DNA of 42,941 bases from Acholeplasmatales bacterium (GTDB taxonomy: Bacteria; Bacillota_I; Bacilli_A; Acholeplasmatales; Anaeroplasmataceae), in contig JAEEHU010000018.1 in NCBI GenBank assembly GCA_016280975.1, positions 1 to 42,941 of the forward strand, in the 5' to 3' direction. Position numbers and translations under genes: made by a program. Shown here piece by piece: positions 16,459 through 25,164 of this stretch; the stretch's first letter is position 1; each line of letters starts with the position of its first letter. Under the pieces are notes generated by a model, which saw only the letters and a program-made list of their open reading frames with translations, made no database searches and had not been told where the DNA came from.

Positions 16459-18165
16459 ATGAAGGCAAGTAACATGTTATTAGCAACATTAAAAGAAGCA
16501 CCAAATGAGGCAAAAATTGCATCTCATATTTTACTTCTTCGTGCAGGTATGATCAAAAATGAGGTTGCAGGTATTTATAATTATTTACCACTTGGTTTAA
16601 GAGTATTAACTAAGGTTGAAAATATTATTAGAGAAGAAATGGATAATTTCGGTGGAATTGAGATTAGATGCTCTGCAATTCAACCAAAGGAATTATGGGT
16701 TGAATCAGGAAGATGGGTTAAGTATGGTCCTGAATTAATGCGTCTTGAGGATAGACATAAAAGAGAATTCTGCTTAGGTCCAACTCATGAAGAGGTATTT
16801 ACATCTATCGTTAGAGATTTAGTAAAATCTTCTAAGCAATTACCTATATTACCATATCAAATTCAAACTAAATATAGAGATGAATTAAGACCAAGATTTG
16901 GTTTAATGCGTGGTAGAGAATTCATAATGAAGGATGCTTATTCATTCGATAAGGATGAGGCAGGATTAGAAAAGTCATACCAAAAAATGTATGATTGCTA
17001 TTCTAAGATTTTCACAAGATTAGGACTTCACTTCCAAGCAGTATTAGCTGATACAGGAAATATTGGTGGTAATGGCTCTCATCAATTCATGGCTTTATCT
17101 GATATTGGTGAATCTGAAATCATGTATTGTGATAACTGTGGATACGCTGCAGACGTTGAAAAGGCATCAATTAAGGAAATGGAAAAAGATAATTCTGAAA
17201 TGCTTGAATTAAAGGAAGTAGAAACTTTAAATCAAAGAACAATTGAAGAAGTATCTAAGTTCTTAAATGTTGATCCTAAGAAGACTGCAAAGACTATTAT
17301 CTATCATGATTATTTAAATAATAAGCTAATCGCAGCTGTAGTACGTGGCGATAGAGAAATAAATGAAATTAAATTATGTAATGAATCTGGTTCTAATGAA
17401 AACTATTTAGAGCTTGCAAAGGATGAAGAAATCTTATCTTTAGGTTCAGTTCATGGATTCTGTGGTCCTAAGGGCTTAAAGTGCGATATCTATATTGATG
17501 TTGAGGTTGCAAATTCTAAGAATTTAGTAATTGGTGCCAATAAGTTAAATTACCATTTATTAAATGCAAATTATTCTCGTGACTTTGATGGTAAGGTATG
17601 TGATTTGAAGAAAGCTGAAAAGGGTGATTTATGTCCAGTATGCGGTAAGCCTTTAAATCAAGAAAGAGGAATTGAAGTAGGTCAAATCTTCAAACTTCAA
17701 ACTAAGTATAGTGAACCTATGAAGTGTGTATATGTTTCTGAAAAGGGAGAAAATATACCAATGGTTATGGGCTGCTATGGAATTGGTGTTACAAGAACAT
17801 TACAATCAATTGTTGAGCAATATCATGATGACTTTGGTATTAAGTGGCCACTAAATGTCGCTCCATATCATGCAGTAATAGTTCCTATTAATTATAAGGA
17901 TGATACTCAAAGAGCTCTTGCTGAGAAAATTTATGATGAATTAAAGAAGAAGCATGTTGAGGTTGTTCTTGATGATAGAGATGAACGTCCAGGCTTCAAG
18001 TTCAAGGATTGGGAATTAATTGGTATTCCTTATATGATCATTTGTGGAAAAAGAGCAAATGAGGATATCGTTGAATTTAAGGTAAGAGAAACATTAGAAA
18101 AGACTGAATTAAGCTCTACTGATGCTATTAAGAATGTAGTAGATGCTGTTTCTAATATTGAATAA
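16459..18165 (+). CDS. proS: prolyl-tRNA synthetase (bacterial type with editing domain)
   Basis: Class II aminoacyl-tRNA synthetase charging tRNA-Pro. The 568-aa protein has the N-terminal catalytic core with GPTHEE and the motif 2 loop (RDELRPRFGLMRGREF), an INS-type editing insertion in the middle (~220-400), motif 3 (GCYGIGVTRTL) and the C-terminal HGTP anticodon-binding domain. The ATG at 16459 is chosen over the upstream GTG (16444) because GGAGGG (16448-16453) is 5 nt before it and because the protein then starts like its homologues (MKASNMLL). Confidence 0.95.
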   Translation: MKASNMLLATLKEAPNEAKIASHILLLRAGMIKNEVAGIYNYLPLGLRVLTKVENIIREEMDNFGGIEIRCSAIQPKELWVESGRWVKYGPELMRLEDRHKREFCLGPTHEEVFTSIVRDLVKSSKQLPILPYQIQTKYRDELRPRFGLMRGREFIMKDAYSFDKDEAGLEKSYQKMYDCYSKIFTRLGLHFQAVLADTGNIGGNGSHQFMALSDIGESEIMYCDNCGYAADVEKASIKEMEKDNSEMLELKEVETLNQRTIEEVSKFLNVDPKKTAKTIIYHDYLNNKLIAAVVRGDREINEIKLCNESGSNENYLELAKDEEILSLGSVHGFCGPKGLKCDIYIDVEVANSKNLVIGANKLNYHLLNANYSRDFDGKVCDLKKAEKGDLCPVCGKPLNQERGIEVGQIFKLQTKYSEPMKCVYVSEKGENIPMVMGCYGIGVTRTLQSIVEQYHDDFGIKWPLNVAPYHAVIVPINYKDDTQRALAEKIYDELKKKHVEVVLDDRDERPGFKFKDWELIGIPYMIICGKRANEDIVEFKVRETLEKTELSSTDAIKNVVDAVSNIE

Positions 18166-18176
18166 TTAATAATAAG

Positions 18177-18212
18177 ATGCTAGAAAATATATCCTCTAGC
18201 ATTTTTATTTTA
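18177..18212 (+). terminator. proS terminator
   Basis: ATGCTAGA (18177-18184) pairs with TCTAGCAT (18195-18202) and is followed by T-rich sequence. Confidence 0.75.
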
Positions 18213-18240
18213 TTGAGTATCTATTATAAAAATAGTAAAA

Positions 18241-18268
18241 TTGAAATATAAAGAGTACGAATTATAAT
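18241..18268 (+). promoter_or_regulatory. promoter of the sirtuin gene
   Basis: TTGAAA (18241-18246), 16 bp, TATAAT (18263-18268). GGAGG at 18291-18295 is the ribosome site. Confidence 0.55.
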
Positions 18269-18299
18269 TTAATGAATAATGAATTAATTTGGAGGCATT

Positions 18300-19037
18300 A
18301 TGACTGATATTGAGAAATTAAAAAAAGCTATCCAGGATAGCAATAAAATAGTAGTATTTTCAGGTGCTGGCTTATCTACAAATTCAGGTATACCTGATTT
18401 TAGATCAGCTGATGGTATTTATAATGAAAAGCTTAATTCAATGTTTTCTTCAGAAGAAATCATATCTCATAGCTTCTTTTTAAAATATCCTAAGGAATTT
18501 TATGATTTCTATTTTACTAAAATGGTATATAAGGATGCTAAGCCTAATAGTGGTCATATATTCTTTAAGGAGCTTGAAAAATTAGGTAAGGATGTAACTA
18601 TAGTTACTCAAAATATTGATGGACTTCATTCCCTAGCAGGAAGTAAAAAGGTAATTGAGGTTCATGGAACGATATTAAAGAATTATTGCATGAAGTGCCA
18701 TAAGTTTTATTCACTTGATGATATCTTATCTAAAAAGCCAGTTCCATATTGTGATTGTGGTGGAATAATAAAGCCTGATGTAGTTTTATATGAGGAATCA
18801 TTAAATGAAAAGGATATTTATAGTGCAATTAATAGTATAGAAGAAGCTGATATGCTTATAGTCGTAGGTACATCGCTTGTAGTATATCCAGCAGCATCAT
18901 TTGTAAGATATTATAGAGGTAATAAGCTAGTACTATTAAACAAGAGTGCAACACCTTATGATAGTAGCTGTGATATTGTTATTCATGATGATATTAAAAA
19001 TATAGTAGAAGAATTAAAAGGAGCTAAATTATTTTAG
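18300..19037 (+). CDS. NAD-dependent protein deacylase, Sir2 family
   Basis: A 245-aa sirtuin that removes acyl groups from lysine with NAD+ as cosubstrate. The NAD motif GAGLSTNSGIPDFR is at 22-35, TQNIDGLH at 103-110, the catalytic His122 in EVHGT, and a four-Cys zinc site is C130/C133/C151/C153. The last C-x-C pair is tighter than the usual C-x2-C. Its end overlaps the end of the convergent hydrolase-like gene by 14 nt. Confidence 0.92.
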   Translation: MTDIEKLKKAIQDSNKIVVFSGAGLSTNSGIPDFRSADGIYNEKLNSMFSSEEIISHSFFLKYPKEFYDFYFTKMVYKDAKPNSGHIFFKELEKLGKDVTIVTQNIDGLHSLAGSKKVIEVHGTILKNYCMKCHKFYSLDDILSKKPVPYCDCGGIIKPDVVLYEESLNEKDIYSAINSIEEADMLIVVGTSLVVYPAASFVRYYRGNKLVLLNKSATPYDSSCDIVIHDDIKNIVEELKGAKLF

Positions 19038-19043
19038 CTCCTT
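19018..19043. terminator. hairpin shared by two convergent genes
   Basis: AAGGAGCTAAA (19018-19028) pairs with TTTAGCTCCTT (19033-19043) around TTAT. Stop codons of both convergent genes fall inside it. The T-tracts on both sides are modest (CTTCTTTAAT on plus, TTTTAATTCTTC on minus). Confidence 0.6.
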
Positions 19044-19725
19044 CTTTAATATATGTTTTTAAATCTTCAAATGTATCAACTGAATTTTCATTAAAGTTAG
19101 TAATATATTTAGTTGAATTAGTAAATATCTTATCTAGCTTATTATAAAAATTAATATCCTCTAAAGAAGAATTTTCACCTTGATATAGGTAAATTCTTTT
19201 TTCTTTATCATAATTATTATTTATAAAATTAAGAAGTGATTCAGTATCAGTATCCTTAATATCAGGATTAAAGAACATTCCACCTAAAAACATTTCATAA
19301 TTATATAGCATATATAAGGCAGATATACATGAATCCTCAACACCCATAATATAATAATTGCCATTAAGTCTATATTTAGCACTAATGATACTTAGTAATT
19401 CATTAGTTATATAATCAAAGAATATAGTAGATAAGCTAATATCAACATCCTTTAATTTACCATTATAATATGGATTTAATTCAGATGTTCTCCATTCGGG
19501 AATTCTTGGTGAATGAATACCTATAGTTATAAAAGAATCATCTAATGATTCAGCCAAATTGATTTTCTTATATTTTTCATCTAAATAAGAAAAATAATAA
19601 TCTCCATCAAACAGGAATACTAAAGGATATTCCTTATTTGATTTATAATAATCATCTGGAACATTAACTGTGATTTTAAGTTTTCTTTTTAGCTTGAATG
19701 CTGTTAAGGTAAAGCCTTCTATCAT
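19024..19725 (-). CDS. alpha/beta-hydrolase-fold esterase-like protein, probably inactive
   Basis: A 233-aa protein resembling the esterase D/enterochelin-esterase family: VNVPDDYY, YPLVFLFDGDYYF near 33-45, and IPEWRTSELNPY near 77-88. The nucleophile elbow, normally GxSxGG, reads IMGVEDSCISA, so the Ser position is Glu. No clear catalytic His is visible near the C-terminus, where NENSVDTFEDL replaces the usual GxH segment. It is therefore probably a non-catalytic relative. The ribosome site is weak (GGTG). A pseudogene is unlikely because the frame is open throughout. Confidence 0.65.
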   Translation of the reverse strand: MIEGFTLTAFKLKRKLKITVNVPDDYYKSNKEYPLVFLFDGDYYFSYLDEKYKKINLAESLDDSFITIGIHSPRIPEWRTSELNPYYNGKLKDVDISLSTIFFDYITNELLSIISAKYRLNGNYYIMGVEDSCISALYMLYNYEMFLGGMFFNPDIKDTDTESLLNFINNNYDKEKRIYLYQGENSSLEDINFYNKLDKIFTNSTKYITNFNENSVDTFEDLKTYIKEGAKII

Positions 19726-19795
19726 TTAAATCACCATATAAATTTTAACAAATTTGAATAAATAAAAATAGTACTTTTAAAAACTATGCATATTT

Positions 19796-19822
19796 TTAGC
19801 ACTTACATATTGACAGTGCTAA
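19796..19822. promoter_or_regulatory. CIRCE element (HrcA operator) upstream of htpG
   Basis: TTAGCACTT, 9 bp, CAGTGCTAA matches the CIRCE consensus (TTAGCACTC-N9-GAGTGCTAA) at 16 of 18 positions. It overlaps the -35 box at 19810-19815, so HrcA binding would block the htpG promoter. Confidence 0.85.
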
Positions 19823-19838
19823 AATATCGAATTATAAT
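19810..19838 (+). promoter_or_regulatory. htpG promoter
   Basis: Consensus TTGACA (19810-19815), 17 bp, TATAAT (19833-19838). The -35 box is embedded in the CIRCE element. Confidence 0.85.
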
Positions 19839-19871
19839 AGTTGTGTATTTCAAAATAAGGAGATTATTTAT

Positions 19872-21758
19872 ATGGCAAAGCAAACTAAAAAATTTAAAAC
19901 AGAAACTAAAAAGCTACTTGATATGATGATTAATTCTATCTATACTCATAAAGAAATTTTCTTAAGAGAATTAGTATCAAATGCAAGTGATGCAATCGAT
20001 AAAAGACATTATTTATCTTTAACAAACACTAATATTCCAAACGCTGATTATGAAATTAAGGTAGAATTTGATAAGGATAATCGTACAATCACTATTACTG
20101 ATAATGGTGTTGGTATGACTTTAGAGGAGCTTGAAAATAATTTAGGTACAATTGCTAAATCAGGCTCAAAGGAATTCTTAGAGGCAGTCGAAAAGGAAAA
20201 TACACCTGATGTTGATATTATTGGTCAATTTGGTGTAGGATTCTATTCTGCATTTATGGTTGCTAAAACTGTAGTAGTTGAAACTAAGAGTGTAACTGAT
20301 AATACATCTCATAAGTTTACATCTGAGGGCTTAGAATCATATACAGTTGAGGATTCTGATTATAATGAATATGGTTCAAAGATTACTTTATATTTAAGAG
20401 ATAATACAGAAGATAATAATTATGATGAATTCTTAGATGAATATAAGATTAAGGATTTAGTAAAGAAGTATTCTGATTATGTAAGATATCCAATTAAGAC
20501 TTGGGTTACTAAATATGATCCTAAATCAGATGATGATAAGGACTCTGAGCCTAAAACTCATCTAGAGCTTGAAACTATTAACTCTATGCTACCTATCTGG
20601 AAGAAAAACAAGAGTGAGGTAACAGATGAGGAATTAAATAATTTCTATAAGAATAAATTTATGGATTATCAAGATCCATTCGCTACAATCAATGTTAATG
20701 TTGAAGGTATGCTAACTTATAATGCATTATTATTTATTCCTAAAAAGCCATTCTATGATTTTTATGGAGATAGAAATGAAAAGGGATTACAACTTTATAC
20801 AAAGGGTGTATTCATTTTAGATAAATGTAAGGAATTAATTCCTGATTATTTAAGATTTGTAAAGGGATTAGTTGATAGTGCTGATTTACCTCTTAATATT
20901 TCTCGTGAAATGCTACAAGAGGATAAGGCAATTAAAAAGATTGCAGTAAATGTTGAAAAGAAGATTCTTGCTGAGTTATCAAGAATTTTAAAGAACGATA
21001 GAGAAAAGTATGAACAATTCTTTAAGGATTATGGTCTAAACCTAAAGTTTGGTATCTATGAGAATTATGGTGAGAAGAAGGATTCATTAAAGGATTTAAT
21101 TATCCTAAAGAGATATACAGAGGATAAGCTTGTTACATTTAATGAATATGTAGAAAAGATGAAGGAAGACCAAAAGTATATTTATTATGCAATTGGTAAG
21201 GATAAGGATTCTGTTGATAAATTACCTCAAATGGATTTAATTAAGTCAAAGGGCTATGATGTATTAATCCTATCTGATGATGTAGACGAATTTATGCTAC
21301 ATGCAATTAAGGATTATAATGAAAAGGAATTCAAGTCTGTAAATCAAGATGATTTAGGTCTAATTGATGAGGAAGAAGCTAAGAAGATAGATGAATTAAA
21401 GGAAGAAAAGAAGGATTTCTTAAAGGAATTTAAGGAAGCTTTACCTAATGTTAAGGATGTAACTCTATCTAAGAAGCTAGTTGATAGTCCTTGCTGTATA
21501 ACAGCTGATGGTGGCTTATCTTTTGAAATGGAAAGAGTATTAAAGGCTCAAAATCAAGATGTTAAGGCAGATAGAATCCTAGAATTAAATCCAAATCATA
21601 AGCTATTTACTAAATTAGAGGCTTTAGCTAATGTAGATAAGGATGAATTTAAAAAGCTTGCTAATATCTTATATGTAGAGGCTTTGCTTCAAGAAGGAAT
21701 CTTACCTGATGATCCTAAGGCATTTAATGACAGCATAACTGAATTACTTTTAAAATAA
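19872..21758 (+). CDS. htpG: chaperone protein HtpG (Hsp90)
   Basis: ATP-dependent Hsp90-family chaperone, 628 aa, normal bacterial length. The GHKL ATPase domain has RELVSNASDA near 33-43, DNGVGM near 75-80, GTIAKSG and GQFGVGFYSAF. The middle and C-terminal domains follow. AAGGAG at 19857-19862 is 9 nt before the ATG. Expression should be heat-inducible through HrcA, since a CIRCE element overlaps the promoter. Confidence 0.96.
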   Translation: MAKQTKKFKTETKKLLDMMINSIYTHKEIFLRELVSNASDAIDKRHYLSLTNTNIPNADYEIKVEFDKDNRTITITDNGVGMTLEELENNLGTIAKSGSKEFLEAVEKENTPDVDIIGQFGVGFYSAFMVAKTVVVETKSVTDNTSHKFTSEGLESYTVEDSDYNEYGSKITLYLRDNTEDNNYDEFLDEYKIKDLVKKYSDYVRYPIKTWVTKYDPKSDDDKDSEPKTHLELETINSMLPIWKKNKSEVTDEELNNFYKNKFMDYQDPFATINVNVEGMLTYNALLFIPKKPFYDFYGDRNEKGLQLYTKGVFILDKCKELIPDYLRFVKGLVDSADLPLNISREMLQEDKAIKKIAVNVEKKILAELSRILKNDREKYEQFFKDYGLNLKFGIYENYGEKKDSLKDLIILKRYTEDKLVTFNEYVEKMKEDQKYIYYAIGKDKDSVDKLPQMDLIKSKGYDVLILSDDVDEFMLHAIKDYNEKEFKSVNQDDLGLIDEEEAKKIDELKEEKKDFLKEFKEALPNVKDVTLSKKLVDSPCCITADGGLSFEMERVLKAQNQDVKADRILELNPNHKLFTKLEALANVDKDEFKKLANILYVEALLQEGILPDDPKAFNDSITELLLK

Positions 21759-21782
21759 TTTAAATAAAGTTCGGTATTTTAT

Positions 21783-21813
21783 AAAAAGTTGCATTTGCAA
21801 CTTTTTTATTTTT
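21783..21813 (+). terminator. htpG terminator
   Basis: AAAAAGTTGCA (21783-21793) pairs with TGCAACTTTTT (21796-21806), followed by TATTTTT. Confidence 0.8.
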
Positions 21814-21876
21814 GTTTGGCGTGCTTAAATATATAGTATACTGATTATAAAAATAAATATTTTAAAAGATTTTTAG

Positions 21877-21894
21877 AATGAAAACTTTTTCATT
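21877..21894. repeat. 18-bp palindrome upstream of pflA
   Basis: AATGAAAA-CT-TTTTCATT, about 34 bp upstream of the pflA -10 element. It could be an operator or activator site. No known regulator is assigned. Confidence 0.4.
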
Positions 21895-21922
21895 AAAATG
21901 AAAGGCTCTATTATTAATTTAC

Positions 21923-21933
21923 TATGATATAAT
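21923..21933 (+). promoter_or_regulatory. extended -10 promoter of pflA
   Basis: TATGATATAAT with TATAAT at 21928-21933. The predicted start near 21940 coincides with the GAGG ribosome site (21940-21943), so the leader is about 13 nt. Confidence 0.65.
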
Positions 21934-21952
21934 CTTGTCGAGGTTAATATAA

Positions 21953-22693
21953 ATGGAAGGTAAGATTCATTCAGTTTTTGCTGGTGGCACAGTTGATGGA
22001 CCTGGTATTAGGTTTGTAATATTTGTTAAGGGCTGTCCTTTAAGATGCAAATATTGTCATAATCCAGATACTTGGACATTTGATAATTCAATTAAATATA
22101 CTCCAGAGGAGATAGTTAATGAGGCCTTAAAATATAGAGGATATTTTAAAACTGGTGGCGGAGTTACAATTTCTGGTGGAGAGCCTTTATTACAAATTGA
22201 TTTTGTAATAGAAGTATTTAAATTATTAAAGAAGAATAATGTCCATACTGCGCTAGATACATCAGGTATTATATTTGATGATTCTAATTTAGAATTAATG
22301 AATAAATTTGATGAGCTAATCAAATATACTGATCTAGTATTGCTTGATATTAAGCATATCGATAACAATGAGCATATTAAGCTTACTGGAAAAAGTAATG
22401 AGAACATCTTAAAGTTTGCAAAATATTTATCAGATAATAATATCCATATGTGGATAAGACATGTTTTAGTTCCAACTATAACATTAAATGATGAATATTT
22501 AATTAAAACTAAGGAATTTATTGATACCTTAAAGACAGTAGATAAGATAGAAGTTTTACCATACCATACAATGGGTATTGTTAAATATAATAATTTAGGT
22601 ATCTCATATCCTTTAGAGGGAATTAATCCTCCAACTAAGGATGAGGTAAGACACGCAAAGTATTTGTTAGGGGTGATAAAGGATGTGGCTTAA
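21953..22693 (+). CDS. pflA: pyruvate formate-lyase activating enzyme
   Basis: Radical S-adenosylmethionine enzyme that makes the glycyl radical on pyruvate formate-lyase. It has 246 aa. The [4Fe-4S] motif C28-x3-C32-x2-C35 (CPLRCKYC) is followed by HNPDTW and SGGEPLLQ, all typical of PFL-AE. Its substrate here would be the separately encoded glycyl-radical protein at 25165-25398. It overlaps the next gene (thioredoxin-like) by 11 nt. Confidence 0.95.
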   Translation: MEGKIHSVFAGGTVDGPGIRFVIFVKGCPLRCKYCHNPDTWTFDNSIKYTPEEIVNEALKYRGYFKTGGGVTISGGEPLLQIDFVIEVFKLLKKNNVHTALDTSGIIFDDSNLELMNKFDELIKYTDLVLLDIKHIDNNEHIKLTGKSNENILKFAKYLSDNNIHMWIRHVLVPTITLNDEYLIKTKEFIDTLKTVDKIEVLPYHTMGIVKYNNLGISYPLEGINPPTKDEVRHAKYLLGVIKDVA

Positions 22694-23015
22694 TAGTAGT
22701 AATTATAAGGACTACCTTAAAGGTATCACAGTTGTGGAGGTCTCGGGAGAGTCTTGTGCTAACTGTATATCCTTAATGAATGTTTTAGATAGGCTTTTAT
22801 CCAAAAGAGATGATGTTAAGCTATATCATATTGAAGCAGCTGAAAATACAATGGATTTAATAGAAAAATTTGAGGTTCAAGCTGTACCTACAGTGCTTGT
22901 TTTATATGATGATATAGTAAAAGCAAAGTGTAGAGGATATCAGCCTGAAGAGATACTAGAAATATGGTTAGATAGTAAAATTGATGATATCAAAAAAGAA
23001 TATAAATTAGTTTAA
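22683..23015 (+). CDS. thioredoxin-fold protein with CxxC motif
   Basis: A 110-aa protein with the thioredoxin pattern: VVEVSGESCANC (C25-A-N-C28), then a helix, then the cis-Pro segment AVPTVLVL (P69) and a C-terminal helix. The CANC motif is not the usual CGPC, so it is a thioredoxin-like disulfide reductase or a sensor rather than classical TrxA. It starts within pflA and is translationally coupled to it, and lies just before pflB. A link to the redox state or oxygen protection of PFL or its activase is inferred. Confidence 0.8.
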   Translation: MWLNSSNYKDYLKGITVVEVSGESCANCISLMNVLDRLLSKRDDVKLYHIEAAENTMDLIEKFEVQAVPTVLVLYDDIVKAKCRGYQPEEILEIWLDSKIDDIKKEYKLV

Positions 23016-23038
23016 TTCTTTGTTGAATTTTAAATATA

Positions 23039-23093
23039 GTTAGTATAAAATATGAAGGTATGTTTTATAAACTAACATAAATTATTTATGTTA
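23039..23093. promoter_or_regulatory. pflB upstream region with palindromic operator candidate
   Basis: A perfect 9-3-9 palindrome (TAACATAAA, TTA, TTTATGTTA) lies at 23073-23093, about 25 bp before the pflB ATG. Just upstream, GTTAG at 23039-23043 and CTAAC at 23072-23076 bound a second, imperfect inverted repeat. TATAAA at 23044-23049 is a possible -10, so the 21-bp palindrome would lie downstream of the start site as a roadblock-type operator. It does not closely resemble a Rex or Crp/Fnr site. Confidence 0.5.
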
Positions 23094-23118
23094 ATAAAAA
23101 AGAAAGAGAGATTTGATT

Positions 23119-25149
23119 ATGTATAAAGGATGGGAAGGATTCGTTCCTGGTAAGTGGTCTAATGATGAAATAAACGTTAGAGACTTTATTCAAAGAAATT
23201 ATAAGCCTTATGAAGGCGACGGTAGCTTTTTAGCTGGTCCAACAGAGGCTACAAAGAAGCTATGGAAAATAGTACGTGATCTACAAGATAAAGAAAGAGC
23301 TAATGGTGGTGTATTAAAGGCTGATACTGATATTGTATCAACATTAACAAGCCATAAGCCTGGTTATTTAGATAAGGATTTAGAAAAGATCGTTGGTCTT
23401 CAAACTGATGAACCATTTAAGAGAAGCTTACAACCATTTGGTGGTATTAAGATGGCTGTTCAAGCTTGTGAAATGTATGGTTATAATGTATCAGATAGAG
23501 TAAAGGAAATCTTCTCTAAATATCGTAAGACACATAATGATGGTGTATATGATGCATACACACCTGAAATGCGTGCTGCTCGTTCATCTCATATTCTAAC
23601 TGGTCTTCCTGATACTTATGGTAGAGGTAGAATCGTTGGTGACTATAGAAGAATCGCACTTTATGGTATTGATTATCTAATTAGACATAAGGAATTAGAT
23701 AAGAGCCTAATCGATGGTGATATGCTACCAGATAAGATTAGAGATAGAGAAGAAATAGCTGAACAAGTAAAAGCATTAAAGGCTTTAAAGGAAATGGCAT
23801 TATCATATGGTTGTGATATTTCACTTCCTGCTGAAACTGCTCAACAAGCTATCCAAGCTTTATATTTTGGTTATTTAGGCGCAGTAAAAGATCAAAATGG
23901 TGCAGCTATGTCAATTGGACGTAACTCAACATTCTTAGACATCTATATTGAAAGAGATTTAGAAAAGGGAATTTTAACAGAATCTGAAGCACAAGAATTA
24001 ATGGATCATTTCATTATGAAGCTTCGTATTGTTAAGTTCATGAGAATTCAATCTTATAATGAATTATTCTCAGGAGATCCAACTTGGGTAACTGAATCAA
24101 TTGGTGGTATGGGAACTGATGGTAGAACATTAGTAACTAAGAACTCATTCCGTGTTCTACACACTCTTGATAACCTAGGACCAGCACCAGAGCCAAATCT
24201 TACAGTATTATGGGCAAAGAACTTACCTATGAATTTCAAGAAGTTCTGTGCTGATTTATCAATTAGAACATCTGCAATTCAATATGAATCAGATGAATTA
24301 ATGAGACCTGAAATGGGCGATGATTATTGTATCGCTTGTTGTGTATCTTCAATGAGAGTTGGTAAGGATATGCAATTCTTCGGTGCTCGTGCTAATTTAG
24401 CTAAGTGCTTACTATACGCATTAAATGGTGGTAAGGATGAATTAATGCTTGATAAGAAGACAGGTCGTCCTCTTCAAGTATCTCCTAAATTTGAATCAAT
24501 CACTTCAAATGATCCACTTGATTATAATGAAGTATTAGATAAGTATGATCAAATGATGGAATGGCTTGCTGGATTATATGTTAATACATTAAACCTAATT
24601 CATTATATGCATGATAAATATTCATATGAAGCAATTGAAATGGCACTTCATGATACAAAGGTACATAGATATTTCGCAACAGGTATAGCTGGACTTTCTT
24701 GTGCAGTAGATTCACTTTCAGCAATCAAATATGCAAAAGTAACTCCTATCAGAAACGAATATGGAATTATCACAGACTTCAAGACTGAAGGTGATTTCCC
24801 TAAATATGGTAATAATGATGATAGAGCAGATGAAATTGCAGTATGGCTTGTAAAGACATTCATGAACAAGATTAGAAAGCATTATACTTATCGTGAATCT
24901 GAACCTACAATGTCAATTTTAACTATTACATCTAATGTTGTATATGGTAAGAAAACTGGTAACACTCCAGATGGTAGAAGAGCAGGTGAACCTTTAGCTC
25001 CAGGTGCAAACCCAATGCATGGTAGAGATTCACATGGTGCTTTAGCATCTTTAGAGTCTGTTGCTAAGCTTCCATACGAGTATTCAAGAGATGGTATTTC
25101 TAATACATTCTCTATTACTCCTCAATCATTAGGAAAAGACGAAGATTAA
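23119..25149 (+). CDS. pflB: pyruvate formate-lyase, catalytic part lacking the glycyl-radical domain
   Basis: Converts pyruvate and CoA to formate and acetyl-CoA. The sequence follows E. coli PflB closely (GFVPGKW, FIQRNY, C407-C408 catalytic pair in [38 protein letters not shown]) but stops at SLGKDED. It has 676 aa instead of ~750-760. The missing C-terminal glycyl-radical domain is encoded by the next gene after 15 bp. The stop is followed by a clean SD and ATG, so this is a gene split, not a sequencing frameshift. The ATG at 23119 is preferred over the TTG at 23113 by homology (MYKGWEGF). Confidence 0.93.
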   Translation: MYKGWEGFVPGKWSNDEINVRDFIQRNYKPYEGDGSFLAGPTEATKKLWKIVRDLQDKERANGGVLKADTDIVSTLTSHKPGYLDKDLEKIVGLQTDEPFKRSLQPFGGIKMAVQACEMYGYNVSDRVKEIFSKYRKTHNDGVYDAYTPEMRAARSSHILTGLPDTYGRGRIVGDYRRIALYGIDYLIRHKELDKSLIDGDMLPDKIRDREEIAEQVKALKALKEMALSYGCDISLPAETAQQAIQALYFGYLGAVKDQNGAAMSIGRNSTFLDIYIERDLEKGILTESEAQELMDHFIMKLRIVKFMRIQSYNELFSGDPTWVTESIGGMGTDGRTLVTKNSFRVLHTLDNLGPAPEPNLTVLWAKNLPMNFKKFCADLSIRTSAIQYESDELMRPEMGDDYCIACCVSSMRVGKDMQFFGARANLAKCLLYALNGGKDELMLDKKTGRPLQVSPKFESITSNDPLDYNEVLDKYDQMMEWLAGLYVNTLNLIHYMHDKYSYEAIEMALHDTKVHRYFATGIAGLSCAVDSLSAIKYAKVTPIRNEYGIITDFKTEGDFPKYGNNDDRADEIAVWLVKTFMNKIRKHYTYRESEPTMSILTITSNVVYGKKTGNTPDGRRAGEPLAPGANPMHGRDSHGALASLESVAKLPYEYSRDGISNTFSITPQSLGKDED

Positions 25150-25151
25150 TT

Positions 25152-25157
25152 AGGAGG
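25152..25157 (+). promoter_or_regulatory. SD of the separate glycyl-radical gene
   Basis: AGGAGG, 7 nt before ATG 25165. It shows that the glycyl-radical domain is translated independently. Confidence 0.85.
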
Positions 25158-25164
25158 AAATTTT

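Noticed and set aside
23073-23093. The pflB palindrome as a Rex or Fnr site
   Set aside because: The half-site TAACATAAA does not match the TTGTGA/TTGTTA-type Rex core with its spacing or TTGAT-N4-ATCAA.
25147-25164. The pflB stop as a sequencing error or frameshift
   Set aside because: The next gene has a clean SD and ATG at proper spacing, and the split falls in the linker region. No simple one-base change would rejoin the frames: the second gene is offset from the first by 15 untranslated bases including its SD.
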